Of a stretch of 36,657 bases of DNA, positions 1-8,656 are shown one piece after another. Source of the DNA: Bdellovibrionaceae bacterium UBA6502 (GTDB taxonomy: Bacteria; Bdellovibrionota; Bdellovibrionia; Bdellovibrionales; UBA840); contig DJMA01000034.1 in assembly GCA_002436415.1 (NCBI GenBank), positions 1 to 36,657 on the forward strand, read 5' to 3'. Both the position numbers and the translations under genes were made by a program. Within the stretch, counting starts at the first letter, position 1. Each line of letters opens with the position of its first letter. The notes beneath the pieces were generated by a model. That model ran no database searches, was not told the origin of the DNA, and saw nothing but the letters and a program-made list of their open reading frames with translations.

Positions 1-429
1 GGAGTATATAGGGGGCTAGATTGTATCGATAGGATCACTAAGCACCGAAACAATATCATTCGACCTTCTGTCTCTTATCTATTCATTAATTTAATAGCAG
101 GAGCAATTTGGCCTGATTTATCTCAGATAATTGTAGACCATATCGGACAAAACGGAAGTAACATACTAAGAATCTATTTGCCTTTGGCCGGATTGAGTAC
201 TGGAGTGGTACTTCCTTTTTTTAGTCAAATAAATACCCAACATCATGTAGCTGAAAGCTTTGATATAAAACGCGACTTTAAGAAGATAAAAAGAAGATTT
301 GCAGATCAGCCGGAGCTCGAAATGATGGTCTACCTCACCAACGCATTTGACCGAGCCCTTTTCTTGAAAGATCAAGCTTTAGAAACGAAGGTTATTAAAA
401 GTTCTGCAAATATACAGAAGGAATACTAG
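1..429 (+). CDS. 3' end of an unknown gene (partial, start outside window)
   Basis: The reading frame is open from the first base to the stop at 427-429, so about 142 C-terminal residues are visible and the start lies upstream. Two hydrophobic stretches can be seen, one around visible residues 26-37 (YLFINLIAGAIW) and one around 55-74 (ILRIYLPLAGLSTGVVLPFF). They suggest two membrane segments followed by a charged cytoplasmic tail rich in Lys, Asp and Glu. An ATG- or TTG-based call starting at 178 would be an internal leucine codon and is not a credible start. I recognise no family. It is followed by about 440 bp without a gene. Confidence 0.5.
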   Translation, partial: GVYRGLDCIDRITKHRNNIIRPSVSYLFINLIAGAIWPDLSQIIVDHIGQNGSNILRIYLPLAGLSTGVVLPFFSQINTQHHVAESFDIKRDFKKIKRRFADQPELEMMVYLTNAFDRALFLKDQALETKVIKSSANIQKEY

Positions 430-870
430 TCTTCCAATTGAGAGGGCAGTTCCCCGATGAAACTGTAACGCTTGATATAGTTTTATTAAGTAAATTCTGA
501 GAGATTAGATTATTAATCTAACTTTTCCTATATTTTGTATCGATTTAAAAAACTCTAAATTCGCTGAAACTCACACATCTTAAGAACAAATTAAAAGAAG
601 CTCAGAAATTTATACTTATTTTTAGACAGATACAAACACCTTCCTCCTAATGTTTTAATAAATTCTGTAAGAAAAATGAGACTAGTTAAAACATTGGATT
701 CAAACTTTAAAAACAAAATCCTTCGCAATAAAACTTATCAAAGCAATCAAGCTTAGATTTTTTTGGTTTCAAATATAGACATTAGAGTAAGTACTACAAT
801 ATTAACAAGACCATAGAGTAGCATGGCCTAAAAACTGGTTATATATTAATGAAACTGCTATAAAACCCAT
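430..870. other. Gene-free stretch with two inverted repeats
   Basis: No convincing coding frame is seen. A 7-bp stem with a 3-nt loop (TTAGATTATTAATCTAA, 505-521) follows the partial gene. It precedes a T-rich stretch and may be a weak terminator. A second inverted repeat pairs AATGTTTTAA (649-658) with TTAAAACATT (686-695); three more flanking pairs follow beyond a one-base bulge. The stretch may include remains of the missing first half of the CvfB-like gene, but I could not find S1-domain similarity in it. Confidence 0.4.
649..695. repeat. Inverted repeat, 10-bp arms (13 with one bulge)
   Basis: AATGTTTTAA at 649-658 is exactly complementary to TTAAAACATT at 686-695 across a 27-nt loop. 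Flanking TCC/GGA extends the stem past a single bulged T. No T-tract follows, so it is not an obvious terminator. Its role is unknown. Confidence 0.4.
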
Positions 871-1302
871 ATGAAAGAAAAATACAAAGCAGGTCAAAAA
901 GTCGACCTAGAAATTTTACGAGAAACCGATCTTGGCTTCGTTGCAACTATCAACGACGAAGATGAGGGACTTCTTTACCATGAAGAAATTTTTGAAAGAC
1001 TAGAGCCAAGACAAAAGCTTCCTGGATACATAAAAAAAGTAAGAGACGACAAGGCAATAGATCTAATCCTTCAAAATCTCGGCTACCTTGGTACGAAAGA
1101 ATTGGCCGAAGAGATCTATCAATACATCAAACAAGAAGGCGGCTATATACCTGTTAATGCCAAATCAAGCGCCAAAGAAGTTCACTATCACTTTTTGGTC
1201 AGCCGAAATAAATTTAAAATGGCTCTTGGATATCTTTATAAAAATCGATTGGTTGAAATTACTGATAAAGGAACTCAAATTATCCCTGACAAAAATACTT
1301 GA
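871..1302 (+). CDS. Truncated CvfB/YitL-like S1-winged-helix RNA-binding protein
   Basis: The 143 residues resemble the C-terminal half of CvfB (conserved virulence factor B). An S1/OB-type segment at about residues 6-65 includes LEILRETDLGFVATI and GYIKKVRDDKAIDLIL. The winged-helix segment at about 95-138 includes SSAKEVHYHFLVSRNKFKMA and GYLYKNRLVEI. Family members are normally about 280-300 residues with extra N-terminal S1 domains, so roughly half is absent. In-frame stops lie just upstream (847-852) and no Shine-Dalgarno motif precedes the ATG. The neighbouring IS element and gene-free DNA support a decaying remnant. A short functional version cannot be excluded because the remaining frame is intact. 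The family match is from memory of its motifs. Confidence 0.65.
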   Translation: MKEKYKAGQKVDLEILRETDLGFVATINDEDEGLLYHEEIFERLEPRQKLPGYIKKVRDDKAIDLILQNLGYLGTKELAEEIYQYIKQEGGYIPVNAKSSAKEVHYHFLVSRNKFKMALGYLYKNRLVEITDKGTQIIPDKNT

Positions 1303-1457
1303 GGCTTCGTGATAAGAAATTTCGAATCATCTAAGGGCGCAACAGAATTGTTATATAATTTTGGATAGAACTATGATTAGAACAAGAAACGTTAACAAGT
1401 TTCACGAAGCTTAAGCAACTAATATTCAGAGTTCAAAACCTTATCTGCTAGAGGTTT

Positions 1458-2671
1458 GAAAAGCGTTTACAGGACTAGACCGTTTTAAATAAAAAATGAG
1501 TCATTAACTTTCTTAGTTAAAAATAAAAGTTGCGAAACAAATATTTTTACAGAGGAGAAAGAGTAATGACTCAACAACAATACATTATCAATCGAAAACT
1601 AAATATTCTAGAACTAAGTGAAAAGTTAGGAAATATAACGGAAGCCTGTAAACGGCTCGGTGTAAGTCGTCGACATTATTACGATATTAAACAAGCTGTG
1701 GAAGAGGATGGTATCGAGGGTTTACTTGAAAAGTCTAGGTCAAAGCCACGAATTGGAAATAGAGTAGCTCCTGAGATTGAAAAGTTGGTGCTGGACTATG
1801 CTTTACAGTTTCCAACCCACGGGCAAAATCGAACAGCGAATGAGCTGAAAAAAAAGGAATTCCATTATAGTTAGTGGCGGCGGTGTTCGAAGCATATGGC
1901 AACGGCACGACCTTACTACCAAGGCTCTTCGGCTAAAGCGACTAGAAAAATACTCAGCAGAGACCAACGCAATTCTTACTGAGAGTCAGGTTCAAGCTCT
2001 GGAAGAGGCTAAGGAAGAAAAACAGGCTCATGGTGAAGTGGAAACCTATCATCCAGGATTTCTATTCGCGCAAGATACTTATTATGTCGGCTATATCAAA
2101 GGTATTGGGAAGATTTACCAACAGACAGGGATCGACACTTATTCAAACCTCGGTTTTGCAAAGCTCTATCTTCAAAAAACAGCTCTTACAGCAGCAGATT
2201 TCCTTAATGATAAAGTCCTGCCTCTTTTTGACGAGCACGGGATGAAAGTTCTTCGAGTGTTGACTGATAACGGCCGCGAGTACTGCGGTAGACTTGAAGA
2301 TCATAAGTACCAGCTATTTTTACATCTCAGTGACATCGAACACTCAAGAACCAAAATCAGGCGCCCGCAAACAAATGGCTCAGTCGAAAGACTTAACCAG
2401 ATAGTTCAAGATGAGTTTTACAAAGTAGCATTTCGTAAAAAACTTTATACATCTTTAGATGATATGCAAATCGACCTCGACGAGTACATGAAAACCTACA
2501 ACTTCGATCGAACAAACCAAGGAAAACGTTGCCAGGGTCGAACTCCATTTGAAACTTTTGATGAGGGGTACAAACTTTATGAAAAATATGTTCAAGAAAA
2601 ACAACCACTACCCGAAGAGATAGTGGCCGATTAAATTAACTTTGACTAAGAGAGTTATGTAAACGCTTTTC
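1458..2671. mobile_element. IS481-family insertion sequence
   Basis: The element carries one IS481-type transposase, read left to right. Perfect 14-bp inverted repeats GAAAAGCGTTTACA (1458-1471) and TGTAAACGCTTTTC (2658-2671) bracket it. A second inner pair matches 15 of 17 bases: TAACTTTCTTAGTTAAA (1505-1521) against the complement of 2641-2657. On the right the two blocks touch; on the left 33 bp separate them, so the left end may be rearranged. No convincing target-site duplication is visible, and the exact termini are uncertain. Confidence 0.7.
1566..2634 (+). pseudogene. IS481-family transposase, split by a frameshift at an A8 tract
   Basis: The first frame (1566-1874) starts at an ATG preceded by GAGGAG. 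It carries the N-terminal helix-turn-helix (NITEACKRLGVSRRHYYDIK) and the linker FPTHGQNRTANELKK. The catalytic half is in the +1 frame. From the A8 run at 1848-1855 that frame reads KRNSIIVSGGGVRSIWQRHD and continues to the stop at 2634. It contains the DDE residues in DTYYVGY, VLTDNGREY and NGSVERLNQ, plus the family motif QGKRCQGRTPFETF. Removing one A would restore a full protein of about 355 residues. The element is either inactivated, expressed through slippage on the A-run, or affected by a homopolymer error. Confidence 0.85.
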
Positions 2672-2809
2672 GTGATTACCGCACCTTATCAAATCCAGAT
2701 ATTTAAACAGCCCCCTACTGCTATAGGACTTTCATCGGTAATCTTTAGTTGTTTATTGAGAGAAAAATGTATTTTTTTGAAGCACTCAAAGAGCCACTCC
2801 AAAATCTAT

Positions 2810-3850
2810 TTAAAAACAGGTGTCTAGCCTCTTTGTAAACGCAGATTCTAGAACTTTACGGTGTTTAATCATATGCCCCTCACCTAGTACTAAGGTCACA
2901 TCTTTATTTTCATTTAAAAGATCTTGCAAAGTATCGATGTAGGATAATTCCCTAACAATATCTGTTTCAAATGCCATTTTATTAAGCTCTGTACCACCAT
3001 CTTCTTTTGGCTCAGTGAGTGATCTTCTAATATGCTTGTAATTAAACTTCCCGTCTGTTTTCGAAGAAACCCAATCATTGAAATCATCTATATCTTTTTT
3101 ACTACTAAGACCACACTTGTTTTTCAATTCAGTCTCGTATGATTTAATATCGCTAAACTTCTTCTCTAACAAATTCCTTATGCAAAAGAAGGCATGAATA
3201 TCCCACTTACTATATTTTTTAGATTCTAAATGATTTGATATTGTCTTGGCCTTTGGTTCACCACCTTTAAATGGGATTCCTTCATCTAAACTTTTTGAAA
3301 GAGCATAAAGTCCTTCATAACATTTTCTTCCCTTCCAATTCTTTCTCTTGCAATCTTTGATTTGACCCAAAACTTGTTTAGTAACCTTAAAATCAACCGG
3401 AAATCCTTCTAGGACAGCAACTACATCTGTATTCTTCTTCCTGACCAAGTCATCTATTGCATTCCTTGTTGATAGGTTATCACTTTTTGCAGTTTTATGT
3501 GCACTCGCAAGAAAAGAAAGCTTTCTGTCCCCTTTTGCAAATTCGCTTAGGTAAGGGGGCTGATTGCATTTATCAGAACCAATAAAAGGTTTACAAAGTT
3601 CCGTACTCTTTTCCGGCTCTAGACGGCAAAAGTCTTTATTAGTATTTGGATTAAGATGATTGCGTAAAAGCTTACTATCGAGATAGATGAAGTCTTTTTT
3701 GATCTGGTCTAGCACTTCGCTTTTAGGTTCCTCGTATTCCAACATTCCACAGGTCTGACATTCTTCGATGAATTTCCCTTCAGTCTCTGCTGGTAAAATC
3801 GGAGAAAGAGAAGTAGATAAAAAAAAGAGTAGAATTTGATGCTTTAACAC
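2810..3850 (-). CDS. Secreted protein, ChaN/EreA/TraB-like fold (putative)
   Basis: I prefer the GTG at 3850, which gives MLKHQILLFFLSTSLSPILPAE, a good Sec signal peptide likely cut after LPA. A GTG at 3883 would add eleven residues and spoil the signal. Neither has a strong ribosome site. The mature protein opens with a CxxC (EECQTCG). A histidine motif FLASAHKTAKSD is followed by DVVAVLEGFP, and near the end come VRELSYIDTLQDLLNE and VTLVLGEGHMIKHRKVLE. This order resembles ChaN, erythromycin-esterase-like and TraB proteins: a first-strand His, an EG after a strand, then a late GxGH. Family placement is tentative and the substrate unknown. The CxxC opening resembles that of the secreted protein at 11616. 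Confidence 0.6.
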   Translation of the reverse strand: MLKHQILLFFLSTSLSPILPAETEGKFIEECQTCGMLEYEEPKSEVLDQIKKDFIYLDSKLLRNHLNPNTNKDFCRLEPEKSTELCKPFIGSDKCNQPPYLSEFAKGDRKLSFLASAHKTAKSDNLSTRNAIDDLVRKKNTDVVAVLEGFPVDFKVTKQVLGQIKDCKRKNWKGRKCYEGLYALSKSLDEGIPFKGGEPKAKTISNHLESKKYSKWDIHAFFCIRNLLEKKFSDIKSYETELKNKCGLSSKKDIDDFNDWVSSKTDGKFNYKHIRRSLTEPKEDGGTELNKMAFETDIVRELSYIDTLQDLLNENKDVTLVLGEGHMIKHRKVLESAFTKRLDTCF

Positions 3851-4008
3851 AATTAAATTATATATTCCGAACAGCAGCCCCACAAAAGTCTTCGAATAAA
3901 AACCAAAAGACTATACCTAGACCTCTTGCTTAAAACTTAAGAACTAGGCAATCTTTTCCTTTTCTTCTTGGCAAAACAAATTTCCTAAAACGAAGTCCTT
4001 CTTCCATT

Positions 4009-5088
4009 TCATAATCTCGTTCTAGAAATCAGGAACACCGCAAAGCCACCCAGCAAAATGTTTGCGGCCCAGGCGCCAAAGAGAGGTGGTACTCCTCCGT
4101 ATTTTGCAAAGGTTTGAAAACTTGAATACAAGGTCCAGAACAAAAAGATGAGTCCAATACAAACACCAATGTTTGCAACGATAGAACCCGACCTTTCTCG
4201 TTTTACACTAAAAGGAATCCCCAACAGAACCAAAACAAAACCGGTAAAGGCATAAGAAAATTTGGAGTGATAGCTTACTTCAAATTCTAAAGTGTCTACG
4301 CCAGCGTCTTTATTACGTTGAATAAACTTTTTTAACTCTGAGAGCTCCAAACGCGAGGCACTACTGGAGTCAGTTTGAATATCGGCCACTTCCTCATCGA
4401 TCTCGATCAGTTTCTCCTCATATTTTTTTATAATAGGGAAACTATTTTCTTCCGCAAACAAATGAATTACACCGTCTTTTAATAGCCAAAGTTTTTCCTT
4501 TAGCTCCACCATATCGGCTTTAATCATTTGCACCATTTTCCAATTGTTATCGAAATAGTAAAAACTTGCCCCTTGGGCATTTTTACCATTAGGACTTAAA
4601 CTTTGAATGTTAAAAAGAATATTTCCTGAGCGGTACCAAATTTTACCTTTTTTAACCGTACTGAACATCCCCGGTCGATTTCTAACTTCAACCCAATAGG
4701 TATAGTCTTTTTTCTCTTCAAAATTAGGTAAAATTCTATCACTGGCAACAAAGGCCATTCCGCCAAGCAAACTAACCAAAACCAAAATTGGTGCGCTCAC
4801 TCGCGCTAAACTTAAACCAAAACTAAATAAAGACACTAATTCTGAATTTTTATTTAAGCTGCTAATGGTAAAAACACTGGCCACAACACAAGCGATAGGA
4901 AACATCTGATAAATGATCGCCGGCATAGAGTACATATAGTAGCGACGGATGATATCACCAGACACTCCGTAAGAAGACATATTCGAAAGATAATCTACAG
5001 CTACAAAGAGAACTAAAAAAATCGCCAAGGAAGATAAAAAGTAAATGATGAAGTTTTTAGCAATATAGCGATCAATAATGTTTATCAC
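4009..5088 (-). CDS. lptG: LPS export ABC transporter permease LptG/LptF-type
   Basis: The 359-residue protein has the YjgP/YjgQ (LptF/LptG) layout. Two N-terminal membrane helices (about residues 10-30 and 55-80) are followed by the family segment ELVSLFSFGLSLARVSAPIL and another helix. A periplasmic beta-rich domain spans roughly 115-260. Three C-terminal helices follow, including FVLVLLGIPFSVKRERSG, the usual GIPFS/KR motif. In known systems LptF and LptG with LptB2 extract lipopolysaccharide from the inner membrane toward LptC and LptA. The opening INIIDRYIAKNFIIYF resembles LptG more than LptF. No partner permease is adjacent. It is transcribed away from the response regulator at 5179, and the 90-bp gap must hold both promoters. 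Confidence 0.9.
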   Translation of the reverse strand: MINIIDRYIAKNFIIYFLSSLAIFLVLFVAVDYLSNMSSYGVSGDIIRRYYMYSMPAIIYQMFPIACVVASVFTISSLNKNSELVSLFSFGLSLARVSAPILVLVSLLGGMAFVASDRILPNFEEKKDYTYWVEVRNRPGMFSTVKKGKIWYRSGNILFNIQSLSPNGKNAQGASFYYFDNNWKMVQMIKADMVELKEKLWLLKDGVIHLFAEENSFPIIKKYEEKLIEIDEEVADIQTDSSSASRLELSELKKFIQRNKDAGVDTLEFEVSYHSKFSYAFTGFVLVLLGIPFSVKRERSGSIVANIGVCIGLIFLFWTLYSSFQTFAKYGGVPPLFGAWAANILLGGFAVFLISRTRL

Positions 5089-5178
5089 TGGGATATATTA
5101 GAAAATAATGGCACCTAGGGTCAAGCTCAATGACTTCAGCTACTTGACTCGGCTTTTCATTAATCGAATACTTAATAT

Positions 5179-6504
5179 ATGGCATTGCGCATCTTACTTG
5201 CTGACGAAAGCGCTACAATCAAAAAAGTTATCGAATTGAGTCTTCAAGACTTCTCTTTGGATCTCAAAACCGTAAACCTTGGCGTTGACGTATTGGATGT
5301 TGCGCGCAAATTTCAGCCAGACATTGTCTTTGTTGATATTCTCTTACAAAAGAAAAATGGCTATGAAGTTTGCAATGATTTGAAATCGGATGAAGAAACC
5401 AAAAACATTCCCGTAGTGCTATTGTGGAGTGGTTTCATGGACTTAGACCAACAAAAGCTTCAAGTTGTTGGTGCTGATAAAACCCTTGAAAAGCCTTTTG
5501 ACTCCGATGCGATTCGTAGTTTGATTCACCAATTGGTGCCTCAAAGTGGCCAAGCAAACCCTTTGATGGAACACGTTGAAATTCCTGAAATCCCCGCTCC
5601 GGGAGATTACACTCAGGTTCGAAGCCTTGATGAAATCAACAAAAGATTAACGGCCAATGAAGCTTCCCGACAGGTTCAAAACCAAGAGAGCAATGAAAAT
5701 GAAGCAAATGATGCTCAAAACTGGAACATGGACAACTTTGATTCTTTGCCTGAACTAGACTTTCCAGAAGAAGATGATTCCGATGAAATGGAAAACATCG
5801 AAGAAGAAGATGACTTCTCTCACTTTGAACTTAAAACTCCAAGTCTAGCTCCTGAAGAAGCCCCTGAAAGTTTAATCGAATTTTCTGATGATGAAGAAAA
5901 CGATAATGAATGGCAAAATCAAAGTCTTGGGAAGTTTAAACTAGACCTTCCAGATGAAGACAATGAATTAGAAGAACTTGAAAACTTAGACATCGCTGAA
6001 GATGTGAGTGTTCCAGAAAATACTGCTGCTTTCCTTTGGACTCCAGAGAGAGAAGCTGAACTTCAAAAACTTCAAGAACGTTCTGAGTCTCTTGAACAGA
6101 ACCAGGGTGAAACTCCTCAACCTGAAGCTGAACCAGAAAATGAACCACAAGAAGAACAAGCTCAACCTGTTGTATTACACGCAATCCATGGCCGACCTTC
6201 TGAAGAAGAAATTGCCAATGCTCCAGAAATTGAACTTGGGCTTGAGGATGGCGAGCTTGAACTTGAAAACAATAGCGATCTAGGAATCGAAACCATTGAA
6301 TCGGATGAACCTATGGCAAAAGCTCCAGCGAGTTCACTAAATACTCAAGAACTTGAACAATATATTCATTCCCCTGCCTTCCAAAATATGATAAGAGGGC
6401 TGGTAGAAGAAAGAGTACAAGCCATCGTCGAAAAAGCCATACCAAGTTTGGCAAAAGAAGCGATCGAGAAAGAGATTCAGAGGCTATTGGATGAACCTTA
6501 CTAA
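5179..6504 (+). CDS. CheY-like receiver protein with long acidic linker
   Basis: Residues 1-120 form a receiver domain: acidic pocket D9/E10, phospho-acceptor D53 in VFVDILL, switch S84 and K105 in LEKPF. There is no DNA-binding or enzymatic output domain. A low-complexity acidic region rich in Glu, Asp, Gln and Pro fills about residues 165-390. The last 50 residues (LEQYIHSPAFQNMIRGLVEE to the end) form a predicted amphipathic helix pair of a kind seen in related receiver proteins of myxobacteria and Bdellovibrio. The output is probably protein-protein contact. The 3' end overlaps nadC by 14 nt, so the two are translationally linked. No strong ribosome site precedes the ATG. Confidence 0.8.
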   Translation: MALRILLADESATIKKVIELSLQDFSLDLKTVNLGVDVLDVARKFQPDIVFVDILLQKKNGYEVCNDLKSDEETKNIPVVLLWSGFMDLDQQKLQVVGADKTLEKPFDSDAIRSLIHQLVPQSGQANPLMEHVEIPEIPAPGDYTQVRSLDEINKRLTANEASRQVQNQESNENEANDAQNWNMDNFDSLPELDFPEEDDSDEMENIEEEDDFSHFELKTPSLAPEEAPESLIEFSDDEENDNEWQNQSLGKFKLDLPDEDNELEELENLDIAEDVSVPENTAAFLWTPEREAELQKLQERSESLEQNQGETPQPEAEPENEPQEEQAQPVVLHAIHGRPSEEEIANAPEIELGLEDGELELENNSDLGIETIESDEPMAKAPASSLNTQELEQYIHSPAFQNMIRGLVEERVQAIVEKAIPSLAKEAIEKEIQRLLDEPY

Positions 6505-7357
6505 AAACAGCGATATTCTAGAAAAAATTGACGACAAAGTTTTAAAGCATGTGCAGGCCGCCCTGGAAGAAGACCTACCTCAAGGCGACTTAACCACCCA
6601 ACTGCTGAATATAAACTCAGTAGAAGGACATGGAAAGTTCATCGCAAAACAAGATTTGATTTTATCTGGCAGCAATTTTTTAAATGCTGCTTTTTTATTG
6701 GTAGATCATACCAGTGATTTAAATTGGCACTTTGGTGATGGTGAAGAGGTTTTAAAAGGGCAATGCTTTTTAGAAATCGAAGGAAACCTAGCAAACTTTT
6801 TAAAATCAGAGAGAACCGCCCTAAATTACATCGGCCGTATGTCGGGAATCGCCAGCCTCACTCACCAATTTGTTCAAGAAGTTAAACACACTAAATGTAA
6901 AATACTGGATACACGAAAAACCACTCCCCTTTACCGAGAGTTTGAAAAAAAGGCTGTACTTGATGGCGGCGGAGAAAATCACCGTATGAATTTGTCAGAT
7001 GCCGTTATGCTAAAAGAAAATCACATTCTAGCAGCTGGTGGAATTCAAAAGGCTGTAGATAGCATTCGTAAAAGATTTCACGGCCCTGTAGAAGTGGAAA
7101 CCACTAATTTAGAAGAAGTAAAACAAGCGGTTGAAGCAAAGATCCAAAGAATCATGTTAGATAATATGAGCAATGAAACTATGGCTGAGGCTTTAACTTT
7201 AATTCCAGCAGGAATCGAAACAGAAGCTAGTGGCAATATGACTTTAGACAGAGTAAAGGCTGTGGCCGAAGTTGGAGTGGATTTCATTAGCATTGGTGCA
7301 CTTACCCACTCAGCTCCTTGTGCGGATATTAGTTTAGTCTTTGACTGGAAGAACTAA
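6491..7357 (+). CDS. nadC: Nicotinate-nucleotide pyrophosphorylase (carboxylating)
   Basis: This enzyme of de novo NAD synthesis converts quinolinate and PRPP to nicotinate mononucleotide, CO2 and pyrophosphate. The 288-residue length is typical. Visible family motifs are EEDLPQGDLTT near the N terminus, ERTALNYIGRMSGIAS, the PRPP/quinolinate-binding DTRKTTPLYREFEKKAVLDG with GGENHRMNLSDAVMLKENHI, VEVETTNLEEV, and the C-terminal SGNMTLDRV with VDFISIGALTHS. The gene starts inside the response-regulator gene and its stop overlaps the birA start (TAATG). This implies a single operon with coupled translation. NadA and NadB are not in the window. Confidence 0.96.
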   Translation: MNLTKNSDILEKIDDKVLKHVQAALEEDLPQGDLTTQLLNINSVEGHGKFIAKQDLILSGSNFLNAAFLLVDHTSDLNWHFGDGEEVLKGQCFLEIEGNLANFLKSERTALNYIGRMSGIASLTHQFVQEVKHTKCKILDTRKTTPLYREFEKKAVLDGGGENHRMNLSDAVMLKENHILAAGGIQKAVDSIRKRFHGPVEVETTNLEEVKQAVEAKIQRIMLDNMSNETMAEALTLIPAGIETEASGNMTLDRVKAVAEVGVDFISIGALTHSAPCADISLVFDWKN

Positions 7358-8028
7358 TGCTTGGCCAAGAAGTTGTTGAACAAGCAAAGGCACTAGGAAT
7401 TCCCGTTCATTTTTCTGAAAAAATTGGAAGCACCAATGATTGGGCTAAAGAAACCAAAACAGACTCGCCAAGTCTGTTTACTTGTAACCAACAAACTGCT
7501 GGGCGAGGAAGATATTCAAGAAGCTGGACTGACTCTGAACAAGGGGGCCAGGTTTTTATTAGCTATTCTATGTTTTTAAAAGAAGCGCCACATTTTCTAC
7601 TAGCTCCACTTATTGGCCTACAAATCAAAGACTTTTTAAAAAACACTTTTCCTCAAGACACAAGCTACCAACTAAAGTTGCCCAATGATATTTATCTAAA
7701 TCGAAAAAAATTATGCGGAATTCTCTGTGAAATGCAGCAACAAAATAATCTATATCGCTTGATCATTGGCCTGGGAATAAACTTATTCACTCATCCTAAC
7801 TTAGAAAACTCTGGGGCGATTCTAAAAGAAAAATCTTCTCTACCTGAAAACTTTGTAGAAGAACTGATAGGAGCCATACAAAATTGTGACTTTCATCTTG
7901 AAAAATTGAAGCCCAATGTGGCTTTTACAAAGGATGTGGTTTTACAAATGGACGAAGCTGTTGTAGATGTAAGCTCTGAATTTGATTTTATAAGTAATCA
8001 ACGAGTTATTAATTGGAGAGATTTATAA
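7357..8028 (+). CDS. birA: Biotin--[acetyl-CoA-carboxylase] ligase
   Basis: BirA activates biotin with ATP and attaches it to a lysine of the biotin carboxyl carrier protein. The 223 residues show GSTND (24-28), the biotinoyl-AMP loop AGRGRYSRSW (48-57), QVFISYSM, the catalytic LKLPNDIYLNRKKLCGIL region and IIGLGINL. There is no N-terminal helix-turn-helix, so this is the monofunctional ligase without repressor activity. The short C-terminal domain after about residue 175 is reduced. Start and stop both overlap neighbours by one base (TAATG), linking it with nadC and the GyrI-like gene. Confidence 0.93.
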   Translation: MLGQEVVEQAKALGIPVHFSEKIGSTNDWAKETKTDSPSLFTCNQQTAGRGRYSRSWTDSEQGGQVFISYSMFLKEAPHFLLAPLIGLQIKDFLKNTFPQDTSYQLKLPNDIYLNRKKLCGILCEMQQQNNLYRLIIGLGINLFTHPNLENSGAILKEKSSLPENFVEELIGAIQNCDFHLEKLKPNVAFTKDVVLQMDEAVVDVSSEFDFISNQRVINWRDL

Positions 8029-8582
8029 TGCTGAAGTTTGCTTTTGGTTTTTTTGTAGCCATGATTTTAAGCTTTGTTGGTACCGGCGTTTACCTGGGTT
8101 ATTACAAAAGCGTAGACACTTCCATTGCTACTCCTGTCGAGCTCCACTTACTTGGAAAAGAAGTTAACGGACCTTATCATCTTGTTAATAAGACCATCGA
8201 AGAAGTTGAGAGCTTTACCAAAGCACAAAACATTCCCTGCCCAAGAAGCTTTGGAATGTATTTTGATAACCCAGAAATAGTGGAAGCTGAAAAACTAAGA
8301 AGCTTTGTCGGCTGTGTAATCGATGAAGAATTAGCTGTGACGCCAGAAGGCTTTAAACAAGAGAGCCCTAAAATTGAAAAAGCCTATATGGCTACTTTCA
8401 CCGGTAGCCCAGCCCTAGGTCCCCTAAAAATTTACCCAGATGCGAGAGACTGGTTTGAAAAAAACAAATTAGTATTTCCTTATACTCTTGAAATCTATAG
8501 AATTAATGATTCCCAGTTTAAAACAGAATACATTTTTCCTATTCCAATTGAGAAAGTAATTCCCGAAACATTAAAGCTTTAA
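8028..8582 (+). CDS. Membrane-anchored GyrI-like small-molecule-binding protein
   Basis: I start at the ATG at 8028, which overlaps the birA stop and has GGAGAG upstream; the ATG at 8013 would bury five residues in birA. Residues 1-25 (MLKFAFGFFVAMILSFVGTG) form a single membrane segment or uncleaved signal. The remaining 160 residues look like a GyrI/SOUL-type alpha-beta effector-binding domain: SFGMYFDNPEIVEAEKLRSF, VGCVIDE, KAYMATFTGSPALGP and TLEIYRIND. Such domains usually bind hydrophobic ligands or toxins, or inhibit gyrase, but this one would face the periplasm. It has two cysteines (PCPRS and VGCVID). Function is unknown; the family call is from motif pattern. Confidence 0.7.
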   Translation: MLKFAFGFFVAMILSFVGTGVYLGYYKSVDTSIATPVELHLLGKEVNGPYHLVNKTIEEVESFTKAQNIPCPRSFGMYFDNPEIVEAEKLRSFVGCVIDEELAVTPEGFKQESPKIEKAYMATFTGSPALGPLKIYPDARDWFEKNKLVFPYTLEIYRINDSQFKTEYIFPIPIEKVIPETLKL

Positions 8583-8656
8583 CAACATTTTTGCTTAGTG
8601 CTTGAAAACCAATTGAAAACTGCTCATACTATCTCTGCTATAAAAAAGGAGAGATC

